This document shows, piece by piece, positions 8,876 to 18,070 of a DNA stretch of 64,000 nucleotides. The first letter of the stretch is position 1. Every line of letters begins with the position of its first letter. Origin of the DNA: Methylobacter sp. (GTDB taxonomy: Bacteria > Pseudomonadota > Gammaproteobacteria > Methylococcales > Methylomonadaceae); contig JAUYMY010000053.1 in the NCBI GenBank assembly GCA_030699385.1, positions 1-64,000 on the forward strand, written 5' to 3'. The notes under the pieces were generated by a model. The model had not been told where the DNA came from. It saw only the letters and a list, made by a program, of their open reading frames with translations, and ran no database searches. The position numbers and the translations under genes were made by a program.

Positions 8876-9427
8876 TCAGCAGTTTTGATAACCGGATAAT
8901 CCATTTGAACCGGCAATATTGCAAATCCTTACACGACCAACGGGAGCTATAACCACTTTTGCAATATAGTTAGCCGAACTTAACTCAATTCTTCCGTTGC
9001 TTCTGGCTTCGCCTCTTCTAAAATCGAACCCTGTCCCTGTCGTAGAAAAGCCAAAAAAAGCAGCGGTAGTCATTGTAATGCCAGAAAATTGTGTACTGTC
9101 TGCGGTTCTAATATTGCAATTACTTGTGGCTGCAGCAGCGCAGCCATTGCTAACATGCTGAGCCACACAGGTACCAAGCGGTATGAATATTTGGTAAGAC
9201 CAAGTAGCACCCGTGGTAAAGGACGCTTGAAGATTACAACTTTGCTTGATTGTTTCGGTTCGCATCCACTGCATATCTGACTTTAGCGCCTCTACTGCTT
9301 GCTTCAGCCGGTTACGCTCAAGCATGTCCTGATAAGAAGGCACCGCTATTGCCGCTAAAATACCGATTATAGCCACGACTATCATCACCTCAAGCAAGGT
9401 AAATCCGGTGTTTTTTTGTCTATTCAT
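8876..9427 (-). CDS. fimT: FimT/GspH family pseudopilin
   Basis: This encodes 183 residues. The prepilin signal is NRQKNTG followed by [22 protein letters not shown], then SYQDMLERNRLKQAVEALKSDMQ, the FimT/GspH N-terminal pattern. It has five cysteines in the C-terminal globular part, including CNIRTADS and the terminal CNIAG...QNC. It is the first gene of the minor pilin operon, 17 bases before pilW. FimT in other bacteria takes part in pilus assembly or DNA binding during uptake; which applies here is not visible. Confidence 0.85.
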   Translation of the reverse strand: MNRQKNTGFTLLEVMIVVAIIGILAAIAVPSYQDMLERNRLKQAVEALKSDMQWMRTETIKQSCNLQASFTTGATWSYQIFIPLGTCVAQHVSNGCAAAATSNCNIRTADSTQFSGITMTTAAFFGFSTTGTGFDFRRGEARSNGRIELSSANYIAKVVIAPVGRVRICNIAGSNGLSGYQNC

Positions 9428-9592
9428 GTCCCACCACCTTTTTTATGTAAAGTAATTATAGTTTATTATTGTTGTATGTCTGTTAGCGGGATTGCATTTT
9501 TTAATTTTAGGTCGTTCTTGAATTTAGTTTGGCTAAGCATCTGTTGTGCTATATTTGCTGTCATTAAATAACTTTAAAGGTAAGGGGATGTT
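9428..9592. promoter_or_regulatory. Divergent promoter region, fimT / pilE
   Basis: A 165-base AT-rich gap separates two divergent pilin units, so both promoters should lie here. I looked for the sigma-54 pattern common at pilin genes; TGGCTAAGCATCTGTTG near 9530-9546 resembles it but lacks the GC of the -12 element. No promoter is called. Confidence 0.4.
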
Positions 9593-10066
9593 ATGTACAC
9601 ATTTAAACGCAGTTCGGGTTTTACGTTGATTGAGTTGATGGTCACGGTGGCGATTATCGGGATTTTGGCGAGTATTGCTTATCCGGCTTATACGGATTAT
9701 GTGATCAGGGCAAAGCGGTCTGATGGGAAGGCGGCGTTGTTGAGCTTGCAGTTGGCGCAGGAGAAATATCGGGCAAATTGTATTCAATATGCGACGACGA
9801 TTAACACAACGGCTGGCGCTAATCCGAGTTGTGTTGCGGGAAACTATTCTTTAGTCGGCAAGACGACTTCGCCAGATGGCAAATACACGATTGCGATAGC
9901 AGCCACTCCGGCCCCATCCGGCACTACATATAAACTGACTGCTGCGCCGCTCAGTCCATTTGCAGATGCAAAATGTGGTACGTTGGAAATTACACATTCA
10001 CCAACAGGAGACAGTAAAACGGTAACAGGTACGGGTTTGACTAAGGAAGAATGCTGGGGCAAGTGA
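9593..10066 (+). CDS. pilE: Type IV major pilin-like protein PilE
   Basis: This encodes 157 residues. The prepilin signal is MYTFKRSSG followed by [22 protein letters not shown], then [22 protein letters not shown], the PilE pattern (Glu5 present). Cysteines occur in [20 protein letters not shown] and the terminal EECWGK; the last pair fits the C-terminal disulfide loop of pilins. AAGGTAAGGGG precedes the ATG. It is divergent from the minor pilin operon. In pilY1-containing clusters pilE normally follows pilY1 on the same strand; here it is on the opposite strand and pilY1 is missing. It could be a minor rather than the major subunit. Confidence 0.85.
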   Translation: MYTFKRSSGFTLIELMVTVAIIGILASIAYPAYTDYVIRAKRSDGKAALLSLQLAQEKYRANCIQYATTINTTAGANPSCVAGNYSLVGKTTSPDGKYTIAIAATPAPSGTTYKLTAAPLSPFADAKCGTLEITHSPTGDSKTVTGTGLTKEECWGK

Positions 10067-10200
10067 CGCTTGCGTTGGTTCTGAGTTGCGGACGCTCCAG
10101 CTTCGCGGGATGCATTCCCACGCTCCGCCCTCATGTTTATACACAAGTATTCCGGTTCACAATTTTAGTCGTTTGGGAACACGTGAAAATAGATGAAATT

Positions 10201-10265
10201 TGTGGGAGCGGCCACCCGGCCGCAAACAATCGCGCACTATTCGCGGCCGGGTGGCCGCTCCCACA
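10201..10265. repeat. REP-like palindrome, family D copy 2
   Basis: GTGGGAGCGGCCACCCGG pairs with CCGGGTGGCCGCTCCCAC; this is the most perfect copy of the family. It lies between pilE and the GGDEF-EAL gene and is followed by TATGTATAACGATGAG, a tail also seen beside family A copies. Confidence 0.85.
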
Positions 10266-10316
10266 ATTTATGTATAACGATGAGCGCAACGTGGGCGGAT
10301 GATGGAGGAAGCGGTA

Positions 10317-12035
10317 ATGAGCAGGCATGACAATGACAGTGATTCTAACACCGATCACCCGGACCAGCCGGGTGTGGCGAGTCCGCATAAAGACAGATTG
10401 CCGGTAAGCCTCGAAAAAAATATCACGGGCAAGGAAAACACGGTCATTGATGACGCGACTGTCCTGGACCGCGAGAAACAGGTCATTGCCAGAGAAAGTG
10501 CAACCGACTTGAGGGAAGAGAAAGTCGCTTCGCGAGAACAGGTTATCCATCGGCGCGAAGGGCAAATCATCTCGCATGACCAGAAAATACGCGCAGCAGA
10601 GACGCTGCAGGCTGCATCCGATGATCATATGACTTTGTTGCTGCAAGTGAACGAAAATCTGGTTATCGCGACTATTGAAGCACAGAAACAGGCTGCGGAA
10701 GCCCAAATTGCTAAAGATCAGATGGATTATTTAGCCCATCACGATGTGCTCACGGGTTTGCCTAACCGGATATTGCTGCAGGACCGCCTTAATCAGTCGA
10801 TTGAGTTTGCCCATCGTCAAGACAGGCAATTTGCCGTGCTGTTTATGGATCTGGATCGGTTTAAAGAGATTAACGACTCACTCGGACATGCGGCGGGTGA
10901 CCAGTTGCTGCAATCGATTGCGCAACGTCTGGTCGCCTGTGTGCGTCACTCGGACACGGTCAGTCGTCAGGGGGGGGATGAATTTGTACTGATACTGTTC
11001 GATATTGAACAAGAGGAGGATGCAGCGTTCTCCGCACAAAAAATGCTCAAATCGGTTGCCCAGCCTCATTGTATTGAGGGGCACGATCTCCATATCAATG
11101 TGAGTATCGGCATCAGCATCTACCCAAACGATGGTCTGGATGCAGAAATGTTGATCAAGAATGCCGACACCGCGATGTACCATGCCAAAGAAAACGGACG
11201 TAACAATTACAAATTTTTTGAGCAAGGCATGAATGAACGGGAGGTTCGTCGGCAGTCCATTGAAGCCGACCTACGTAGCGCATTGGAACAGCAGGAGTTT
11301 GTCTTGCATTACCAGCCGAAAATAAACCTTCACAGCGGCGCGATTGTCGGCATCGAGGCGCTAATCCGCTGGCAGCATCCCAAATTGGGACTGCTGCAGC
11401 CAACAGAGTTCCTGTCTATCGCCGAAGACTGCGGATTGATTCTGCCAATCGGCCGCTGGGTTCGGCATGAAACCTGCCGCCAGAACCGGATGTGGCAGCA
11501 GGCCGGGTTGCCTGCGGTCACTGTTTCCGTCAATACCTCAGCACTTGAATTCCGAGACAGGGATTTTCTTAAAAACATACACGAAAACCTTGAAAATAGC
11601 GGTTTGGAGTCGCGCTATTTGGAAATTGAGTTAACCGAAACTGTGCTTATCCGTGATCCCGAGTCTACGGGGTTGGTGTTGCATGCGCTTTCAGACCTGG
11701 GTGTAAAAATTGCGATTGACAACTTTGGCACCGGTTATTCCAGCCTAAGTTGTCTGACACAGTTTCCGATTGACACCTTAAAAATTGACCGGTCGTTCGT
11801 GGAGCAGATGGCTGCCAACGCTAACAGTGACGCCATCGTCAATGCTGTGATTAGTTTGAGTAAAAGCCTCAATAAACGCGTCACTGCAGAGGGGGTGGAA
11901 ACATCAGAGCAGTTCGCCTTGCTTCGGGCGCTGCAGTGTGATGAGGGACAAGGTTACTATTTTAGCCATCCGGTGACAGTAGAGGCGTTTACAGGCTTAT
12001 TGCAGTCCGGCGTTTCTCTTAGTTTTCCCGATTGA
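10317..12035 (+). CDS. GGDEF-EAL protein (cyclic di-GMP turnover)
   Basis: This encodes 572 residues and probably a cytoplasmic protein: no signal or membrane segment is seen. Residues 1-120 are charged and coiled-coil-like. The GGDEF domain follows (HHDVLTGLPNRILLQDRL, GGDEF at 219-223), with an RxxD inhibitory site (RHSD, 210-213) five residues before it, so a diguanylate cyclase with product inhibition is expected. The EAL domain starts at IEAL (Glu347). Its loop reads DNFGTGYSSL at 468-477 where active enzymes usually have DDFG, so the second metal-binding Asp is Asn and phosphodiesterase activity is doubtful. I chose ATG 10317 because GGAGG lies eight bases upstream. The 3' end overlaps the convergent regulator gene by 39 bases. 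Confidence 0.9.
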   Translation: MSRHDNDSDSNTDHPDQPGVASPHKDRLPVSLEKNITGKENTVIDDATVLDREKQVIARESATDLREEKVASREQVIHRREGQIISHDQKIRAAETLQAASDDHMTLLLQVNENLVIATIEAQKQAAEAQIAKDQMDYLAHHDVLTGLPNRILLQDRLNQSIEFAHRQDRQFAVLFMDLDRFKEINDSLGHAAGDQLLQSIAQRLVACVRHSDTVSRQGGDEFVLILFDIEQEEDAAFSAQKMLKSVAQPHCIEGHDLHINVSIGISIYPNDGLDAEMLIKNADTAMYHAKENGRNNYKFFEQGMNEREVRRQSIEADLRSALEQQEFVLHYQPKINLHSGAIVGIEALIRWQHPKLGLLQPTEFLSIAEDCGLILPIGRWVRHETCRQNRMWQQAGLPAVTVSVNTSALEFRDRDFLKNIHENLENSGLESRYLEIELTETVLIRDPESTGLVLHALSDLGVKIAIDNFGTGYSSLSCLTQFPIDTLKIDRSFVEQMAANANSDAIVNAVISLSKSLNKRVTAEGVETSEQFALLRALQCDEGQGYYFSHPVTVEAFTGLLQSGVSLSFPD

Positions 12036-12902
12036 TGATGCAACGCTTACGTGGCTTTGGTTTTTCTGAACGGGTAGTTTGGAGGGTATGATCCAATCGG
12101 TGGGGTTGAGGGCGCCCTGTTTGATCTTGTTGCTGTCGACTTGAAAGGTTCTGCTTGAATCCGGCGATATTAAAAGCTTGCAGGGAGGCAGCAGGCGGTC
12201 GAATTCTGTTTTAACGACCTGATAGCATTCGCAGACGCGCGCTTCCAAGCCCAGCCTGTCCAGCACGGTGATGTGGCCACGGTAGTAGTTAATCAATCCC
12301 GCTTGCTGTAATTTTCTGGCGGCTTCAGTGATGCCTTCGCGGCGTACCCCCAGCATATCGGCAATTGAGCTGTGCGTTATAGTCAGCTCATTGTTGCTAA
12401 GCCGGTCGATGCTTAGCAACAACCAGCGGCATAGCTGCTGATCGATTACATGATGCCGGTTACAGACTGCTGTTTGCGCCATCTGGGTAATCAACGCTTG
12501 AGTATAACGTAGTAACAAATTATGCAATGTACTGTAACGCCGCCCCCCCTGGCGACGAAATTCCTGTAACAGTAGATGGCCACGTAGCCTATAGGCATAG
12601 CCCGCGTTCCGTACTACAACCTGATTCGGCATAGTCCCGCCTCCCATAAATAGCGGCACGCCGATAATGCCTTCGTTGCCGATCACGGCGACTTCGGCCG
12701 ATGCGCCATCCTTCGTGATATAAAGCAACGATACGATGCCGGTCGTAGGAAAATAAGCATAATGCAACTCATCGCCAGACTCGTAGAGCACTTTGCCGGG
12801 CGGCATCCAGACAAGTTCCAGATAAGGGGAAATGCGCATGTATTCAGTTGCGGACAGGTTTGCAAGAAGTTGGTTTTGTTGGAGGGTATATGATTCAGTC
12901 AT
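11997..12902 (-). CDS. Crp/Fnr family transcriptional regulator
   Basis: This encodes 301 residues. The N-terminal cyclic-nucleotide-binding fold is seen in LELVWMPPGKVLYESGD, YFPTTGIVSLLY and GNEGIIGVPLFMGG. The canonical phosphate-binding cassette of CRP is not recognisable, so cAMP binding is unlikely. The C-terminal winged helix reads LTITHSSIADMLGVRREGIT followed by EAARKLQQAGLI. The last 40 residues are unlike the family and overlap the convergent GGDEF-EAL gene. I chose ATG 12902, nine bases after AGGG. The targets are unknown; c-di-GMP links are only suggested by the neighbour. Confidence 0.85.
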   Translation of the reverse strand: MTESYTLQQNQLLANLSATEYMRISPYLELVWMPPGKVLYESGDELHYAYFPTTGIVSLLYITKDGASAEVAVIGNEGIIGVPLFMGGGTMPNQVVVRNAGYAYRLRGHLLLQEFRRQGGRRYSTLHNLLLRYTQALITQMAQTAVCNRHHVIDQQLCRWLLLSIDRLSNNELTITHSSIADMLGVRREGITEAARKLQQAGLINYYRGHITVLDRLGLEARVCECYQVVKTEFDRLLPPCKLLISPDSSRTFQVDSNKIKQGALNPTDWIIPSKLPVQKNQSHVSVASSIGKTKRNAGLQ

Positions 12903-13336
12903 AAGTAACATCCCTATTGGTGGCTTAAGATTACATAATGTGATTAGCTTAAAAAATAAAGGGTATTGTGTAGATGTTTGTAGGATATTGAATTGAATCT
13001 TGTCAATCAATAAGCGCTATTACCTATTTTGCCAATCAGTTTAACTATTGCCCTCGGTTCGGTTGTTTTTTTATAACTGTATGATTATTAATGGTTAATT
13101 TAGACGTTTTTGCTGGAAAACAACAGGTGGCCGCATTATAATAGACTGAATCTATTGACCTTTAAAAAAATGAGCGAACCGTCGGTATTGGATGAACAGA
13201 CTTCTTTTTCTTCCCGTAGCGCGCCCGTCTTTATATATTTTGAACGGTTAATTTTTCGGTTTTTTGGAGCGAAAACCGAAAAATATGCCGGGTGAAGTAT
13301 ATAAACTTGCACAAGTTAAATCATGCTCATTCCTAG
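12903..13336. other. 434-base gap with a strong stem-loop
   Basis: This is the upstream region of the Crp/Fnr-type gene and the downstream region of the di-haem peroxidase gene, both on the minus strand. A 41-codon plus-strand ORF from ATG 13170 to 13295 has no ribosome-binding site, and its end is the translation of the hairpin at 13251-13284, so I do not call it a gene. Nothing else is recognised. Confidence 0.5.
13251..13284. terminator. 13-bp perfect stem-loop, probable terminator
   Basis: ATTTTTCGGTTTT (13251-13263) pairs perfectly with AAAACCGAAAAAT (13272-13284) around an eight-base loop. It lies about 50 bases past the peroxidase stop codon. The stem itself supplies the T tract, so it can serve as an intrinsic terminator for the minus strand. 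Confidence 0.6.
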
Positions 13337-15592
13337 TCATTTTTTCTGCTGCAACCAATAATCAAGCGTGCCGGCATCGGTGAGTTCGCCAAACTGGCCG
13401 CCGCTGACATAAACATGGCCGTTTTTAACGCCTAAATAATGCTGCGTGGACGGATAATAACGGGTGTAAAAGCCATCCCTCTCGACAGAATTTTGATGTT
13501 CAGGGAATAATTCGGGATAGCTGGTTTCGGCCCAGTCGAACAAGTCGTTAACTTTGGCTAAATCCAGCGGCGGGTGCTCGCTCAGCATTAAAGCATTGGC
13601 ACGGGTTTTGGCGCTAACCGCATCGCGCAGTCGTTGTGTGGAGTTGCCCCCGGTTAGCGCGTCCTGTTCATCGCTGTAAGCTTGTTTGAGCAATTTCAAC
13701 GAGGCGTGATAAGGAATCAGTTTGCCTGCTTCCATCACTTCGATGGCATCTTCGGTTTCCGCCAGCGCCAGTTTCACCATGTCGGCGGCGTTATCTTGTT
13801 GGCCATTGGCAAATAAGGCCAGCGCTTTAGTATCCAAATCATTGGAGCTGCGGATATTTTCCATCACGTTCAGCGTTCGTAAAAACAACGCAATCGCGGT
13901 AACCTGGCTCGATTCCAGTTTGATGCAGCGGGTACAAACAGACTCTGGCTTATTGGGGTCGGCAGGTTCGGCACCGGGCGATTTATGAAACACCGGGCTG
14001 TTGTAATAGGCGATGGCTTCTTCCAATGTGTTGACCGAGTTGTTATGGAAATAAGGTGCGGTATCGGCAGCTTCAATCACCGAGGTCATATTGAATTCAC
14101 CGTTGCCGTAACAGTTTTTGTCACTGCTGGAGCCGCAATCTTCGCGCTCGTTCAGGCCAAAACCGCCATCCACTTGGGCAGGCGACCAAACCAGTCGCGC
14201 CGGGTCATCCGGCATGTTTTCAACGCCGGTATCGCGGTTGCCGTTGGCAAAAGTGGTCGAGCTGTTGGCGCCTGCATTAAAATGACAGCCTTTGCATTGG
14301 CCGGTACCAATGGCTTTGCTGTGGAACAGATCGCGGCCCCGTTGCACTATCGTCGAAGAAAAATTCATGTTATCCAAATCAGGATCGACCGAGCGGCCTA
14401 AGGACAGCATATAGGCTTCCAGTGCATCCAGTTCGTCATCCGTGGGCAGACGAAAATCAATATTTTCTTGCCGCGCCAGCGTTTTTGGCATGTGCTGAAT
14501 AATCGCGCCTACAGTAAACAGGCGCAGCGAACCGTCGCCGGTACTGCCGTCAGCCGACCAGCCTAGCGCATGAGTCACTGCGTGCCCTTCTTTTTCCGGT
14601 TCAGGCAGCAGCGAGGTCGATAAGGCTAGTAAATGCGGCGCGCTTCTAAACACCGGCGCTTTGTCGAAACCGTTGCTGTTGACCAGAAACAAGCCTAATT
14701 GGCGCAATAATTTAGGATTTTCCAACGCGCTCAGTTCGGGATTGGCTTCAGCCACAAACAGCGGATCGTCATCCGGCAAGCTGGCAATATAGCCGGGGTC
14801 AATGGTGTGATTATTGTCTTCACGATGGCAGGTTGCGCAGGTTCTGCCATTGCCGCCAAAAGTTTCATGCAAAAACAGTTCGCGTCCTCTGGCGATTTGT
14901 TCGGTTAATGCCGCATCCAAATCGAGTGTCGGCGTATCGGCCAAGGCCGGTTTTGGCAGTAAAAAAGCAAACGGCGGCGCAGCGTCGGGCTTTTTTGCGT
15001 CGGGCAAATGACCAATACCGGCAATGGCCCAGTATTTATCGGCGTAATACAGCTTTTGCATGAAATCCGGTTCACCGCTCAGCATCGCAGCACTAGCTGG
15101 CTGCCCGGCTTCTGTCAGCACGATGCGTTTAATATAAAAGCCTTGTAATGCCTGTCTGTCCAGTTGTGTTTCCAGGCTGTGCTTGTCGCCGCTAAAATGC
15201 AGCTCGCCGAGTGCTTTTTCCAGTGCTGGCTGTGCTTTGTTATCGCTGCCGCCCAGCAACCAAAGGCTATAAATCTTTTTAGAATCGAGTCCTTGCGCGT
15301 GCGCTGTCATCCAACCATTTAATAAATTAACGTTAACTACGGCGTGTGCCTGGGTTTGTTGACTGGAAAATGCTTTGGGAAAACGTAGCGTTATAGCCAG
15401 ATTTTCAGCGCCTTGCCGGCTGTCAACACTGGATTTCCAGCGTTCATAGGCAACCACTAAATGCTCGGCATTACCCATGCCCAGTACCGCGCGTGTCTCG
15501 CTGCTCATCTGCTGGGTGAAGGCGAACAAAGAACCGCCTAAAAATACCGCGATGGTGACCAGTATTAACTTTTTCTGCATTTTTCTTATCAT
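13337..15592 (-). CDS. Di-haem cytochrome c peroxidase-family protein
   Basis: This encodes 751 residues. A hydrophobic N-terminal segment (KKLILVTIAVFLGGSLFAF) acts as signal or anchor. Residues 30-230 match no domain I recognise. Two c-type haem sites follow, CATCH at 252-256 and CKGCH at 433-437, in the MauG/CcpA arrangement with APYFHNNSVNTLEEAI near the end of the catalytic part; a later CTRC lacks the haem His. The last 60 residues (LFDWAETSYPELFPEHQ ... YYPSTQHYLGVKNG) form a small module recurrent at the C-termini of secreted proteobacterial proteins. It should sit in the periplasm or on the outer surface. It is divergent from an OprC-like copper receptor gene, which recalls copper-controlled peroxidase partners in methanotrophs (inference). 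Confidence 0.8.
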   Translation of the reverse strand: MIRKMQKKLILVTIAVFLGGSLFAFTQQMSSETRAVLGMGNAEHLVVAYERWKSSVDSRQGAENLAITLRFPKAFSSQQTQAHAVVNVNLLNGWMTAHAQGLDSKKIYSLWLLGGSDNKAQPALEKALGELHFSGDKHSLETQLDRQALQGFYIKRIVLTEAGQPASAAMLSGEPDFMQKLYYADKYWAIAGIGHLPDAKKPDAAPPFAFLLPKPALADTPTLDLDAALTEQIARGRELFLHETFGGNGRTCATCHREDNNHTIDPGYIASLPDDDPLFVAEANPELSALENPKLLRQLGLFLVNSNGFDKAPVFRSAPHLLALSTSLLPEPEKEGHAVTHALGWSADGSTGDGSLRLFTVGAIIQHMPKTLARQENIDFRLPTDDELDALEAYMLSLGRSVDPDLDNMNFSSTIVQRGRDLFHSKAIGTGQCKGCHFNAGANSSTTFANGNRDTGVENMPDDPARLVWSPAQVDGGFGLNEREDCGSSSDKNCYGNGEFNMTSVIEAADTAPYFHNNSVNTLEEAIAYYNSPVFHKSPGAEPADPNKPESVCTRCIKLESSQVTAIALFLRTLNVMENIRSSNDLDTKALALFANGQQDNAADMVKLALAETEDAIEVMEAGKLIPYHASLKLLKQAYSDEQDALTGGNSTQRLRDAVSAKTRANALMLSEHPPLDLAKVNDLFDWAETSYPELFPEHQNSVERDGFYTRYYPSTQHYLGVKNGHVYVSGGQFGELTDAGTLDYWLQQKK

Positions 15593-15996
15593 GGGGTTAT
15601 TTTTCAATTGATTGCGATGAGCTCGGCGCGAACAGTACAGTTGTTCGCGGCCGGGTGGTCGCTCCCACAACGCGTATTTAACGATGAACGCGGGAGTGCT
15701 GTAAAAAATTCAACTGCAAGAATAACGCCATGTTAAAAAAAATCTTCTATCGCACAGTCGCAGGCTTTGCTGGCCATTAAACGAAAATGCTAATTTAATT
15801 AAACTGTGTCATTTAACGCATAAAAAATAGGTCATATCACGCATTTTTCCCGCTAAACCCGGCACAAAAAAGCAGATAAGCAATATTAACAAACACTTAA
15901 ATGGTCGGCATGAAACCTGCTTTAAATTAGGGTTCAAACTGTAATATTGAGCCTTACAGCCCACTTAAACCAAATCTGTTGATTTTTTATAACACC
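15593..15996. promoter_or_regulatory. Divergent region, peroxidase / copper receptor
   Basis: A gap of 404 bases between divergent genes. A decayed family D palindrome occupies 15625-15670, next to the peroxidase start. The remaining 300 bases are AT-rich and should hold both promoters; no convincing -35/-10 pair or operator palindrome was seen. Confidence 0.5.
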
Positions 15997-18051
15997 ATGA
16001 ATAAACGCTATCGTTTTGCTTTTTTTGCGCCTGTGAGTCTAGCGCTGATGTTTACGTTGACACCCGCTTTAGCCGATAAACCCAGCAAGGATAAAGAACA
16101 AGACACCGAAACCGAACAGGACGACATTAAAAACCTGGACACAATGGTTATCGTCGGCGAAGTCATTGATCCGCCGTTTGAGTCAAAAACCTTGGTTCGT
16201 TCCAATTTGGGCATGGCCAATGATGGCGCTGAACTGCTAAAACAAACACCGGGTATTTCGTTAATTCGTCAGGGCGGCACCGGCAGCGATCCGGTTTTTC
16301 GGGGTTTAGGCGGCAGCCGGTTGAATACTATCATCGACGGAGTGCCGTTCGGCGGCGCTTGCAACCACCGCATGGACCCGGCAACGTCTTACATCAAACC
16401 CGGCTCGTTTAAAAGTTTCGACCTGTTGCAAGGCCCGCAATCGGTACGTAGCGGCAACAGCATTACCGGCGCGGTGCGTTTTGAGCGCGATGACATTCGC
16501 TTTGACGACCCCGGCATTAAAACCTACAACAGCTATTTATACGGCAGCTTTAATCGCCAGGACATCACCACCAACGATTCGGCGGGCTTTGAATACGGTT
16601 ATTTCAATTATTCCGGCAACCGTACACGCGGCGGCAATTATGAAGACGGTAACGGCGAAACCGTGCAGCAAACCCAATATGACACCTGGAGCGACCGTTA
16701 TGCAGTCGGCTTTACCCCGGATGAAGATACTTCGCTCGAATTTGCCTTGCAGCGCAGCAACGGCTTTATGGGCAATGCCACCATACACATGGATGCGACT
16801 AGTCTGGATAGGGACAATTACACCGCTCATTTCAAACGCAAAAACATCAGCACCTGGCTGAAAAACATGGATTTGCAATACAGCTACACCGCTGTCGATC
16901 ATTACATGGACAACTTCACTCTGCGCCCGTTAAAGCCGGGCCATGAATTTGTCATTATGGGGCAGGATTGGGAACAAAATTTTGTCAAAAATGAACTGAC
17001 TTTTGAGCTGCATAAAGATATTGAATTGATCACCGGCGTTGAATACCGAAAAGACAAATACGGCGCCAATGCGGTCGGCGGCAATCCGCGTTTTGTGCCG
17101 ATTCCGAATATGGAAAACGTGCCTAAAACACATATTCTGGATTTTGAGAACTTCGCCGGTTATGCGGAATTAGCCTATCACATGAACGACCAATTGCGCT
17201 GGGTCACCGGTTTACGTGGCGACACCTTACGTACCGACACCGGCACCATGAAGGCAGGCGGTGAAACCAGTAATATCGTGTTATCCGGCTCCAATAAAGA
17301 TCGGCATCAGGACATGTTCGGCGCATTTGCACGCGGCGAATATGAATTTGAAACCGTGCCGATGCAACTGTCTCTCGGTTACGGCCATGCCGAGAGAGCG
17401 CACGATTTTTGGGAGGTTTACAGCATGGACGCCTTTGCTTTAAACGCCGAACGCAATAACGAACTCGATGGCAAGCTGAGTTATCAGGGCGACAAACTGA
17501 AAGCGCAGGTGTCGGCTTTTTACAGCCGGATTGATGATTTTATTTTGGTTTATCGTGGTTCAAGTGCGGCTAATATTGATGCGGAACGTGCCGGCGGCGA
17601 GTTTTCGGTGGAATATCCGTTAACTGAAGAATTCAGCGTCAGCGGCAATACGTCTTATGTTTACGGGCAAAACCTGACGCAAGATGTTGCTCTTGCGCAA
17701 ACGCCGCCGTTGGAAGGCACGCTCGGCTTAAATTATGCGCAAGGCCCGTTCAGGGCATCGTTTAAACAACGTCTGGTCGCCGAACAAACCCGCATCCATT
17801 CCGGCTACGGCAATGTGCTGGCGCTGGATTCGACAGAAACAGCGGGCTTTATGACTTCATCGCTGCAACTCGGTTATAAGCCGATTAAAGCTGTGGATCT
17901 TAATTTCGGTATCGATAACCTGTTTAACAAAGATTACAGTGAGCATTTAAACCGGGTCGGTTCAGCCACCGTTGCAGGCCCCGCACCGACCAAGCTGATT
18001 GAACCGGGTCGTGCAATCTGGGGACGGGTTAGCGTAGATTTTGATTATTGA
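15997..18051 (+). CDS. OprC/NosA-type TonB-dependent copper receptor
   Basis: This encodes 684 residues. A signal peptide (about 1-26, ending ALA) is followed by a TonB-box-like region (LDTMVIVGE), plug domain (GAELLKQTPGISLIRQGG) and 22-strand barrel ending in SVDFDY. It matches the TonB-dependent copper receptor family (TIGR01778). Decisive residues are C122-x3-M126 in the plug and H302-x-M304 in the barrel, the CxxxM-HxM site described for copper binding in Pseudomonas OprC, with 180 residues between Cys and His. It would import copper across the outer membrane. ATG 15997 starts the signal peptide; no clear ribosome-binding site precedes it, and an in-frame TTG lies at 15979. It is divergent from a di-haem peroxidase. 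Confidence 0.88.
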   Translation: MNKRYRFAFFAPVSLALMFTLTPALADKPSKDKEQDTETEQDDIKNLDTMVIVGEVIDPPFESKTLVRSNLGMANDGAELLKQTPGISLIRQGGTGSDPVFRGLGGSRLNTIIDGVPFGGACNHRMDPATSYIKPGSFKSFDLLQGPQSVRSGNSITGAVRFERDDIRFDDPGIKTYNSYLYGSFNRQDITTNDSAGFEYGYFNYSGNRTRGGNYEDGNGETVQQTQYDTWSDRYAVGFTPDEDTSLEFALQRSNGFMGNATIHMDATSLDRDNYTAHFKRKNISTWLKNMDLQYSYTAVDHYMDNFTLRPLKPGHEFVIMGQDWEQNFVKNELTFELHKDIELITGVEYRKDKYGANAVGGNPRFVPIPNMENVPKTHILDFENFAGYAELAYHMNDQLRWVTGLRGDTLRTDTGTMKAGGETSNIVLSGSNKDRHQDMFGAFARGEYEFETVPMQLSLGYGHAERAHDFWEVYSMDAFALNAERNNELDGKLSYQGDKLKAQVSAFYSRIDDFILVYRGSSAANIDAERAGGEFSVEYPLTEEFSVSGNTSYVYGQNLTQDVALAQTPPLEGTLGLNYAQGPFRASFKQRLVAEQTRIHSGYGNVLALDSTETAGFMTSSLQLGYKPIKAVDLNFGIDNLFNKDYSEHLNRVGSATVAGPAPTKLIEPGRAIWGRVSVDFDY

Positions 18052-18070
18052 TTGTCCTCTGCAGGCTTGG

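Noticed and set aside
9530-9546. Sigma-54 promoter before pilE
   Set aside because: The GG element is present but the required GC twelve bases downstream is GT; too weak.
13110-13295. Possible 61- or 41-codon plus-strand gene
   Set aside because: No ribosome-binding site, and the end is part of a perfect stem-loop; kept only as a note.
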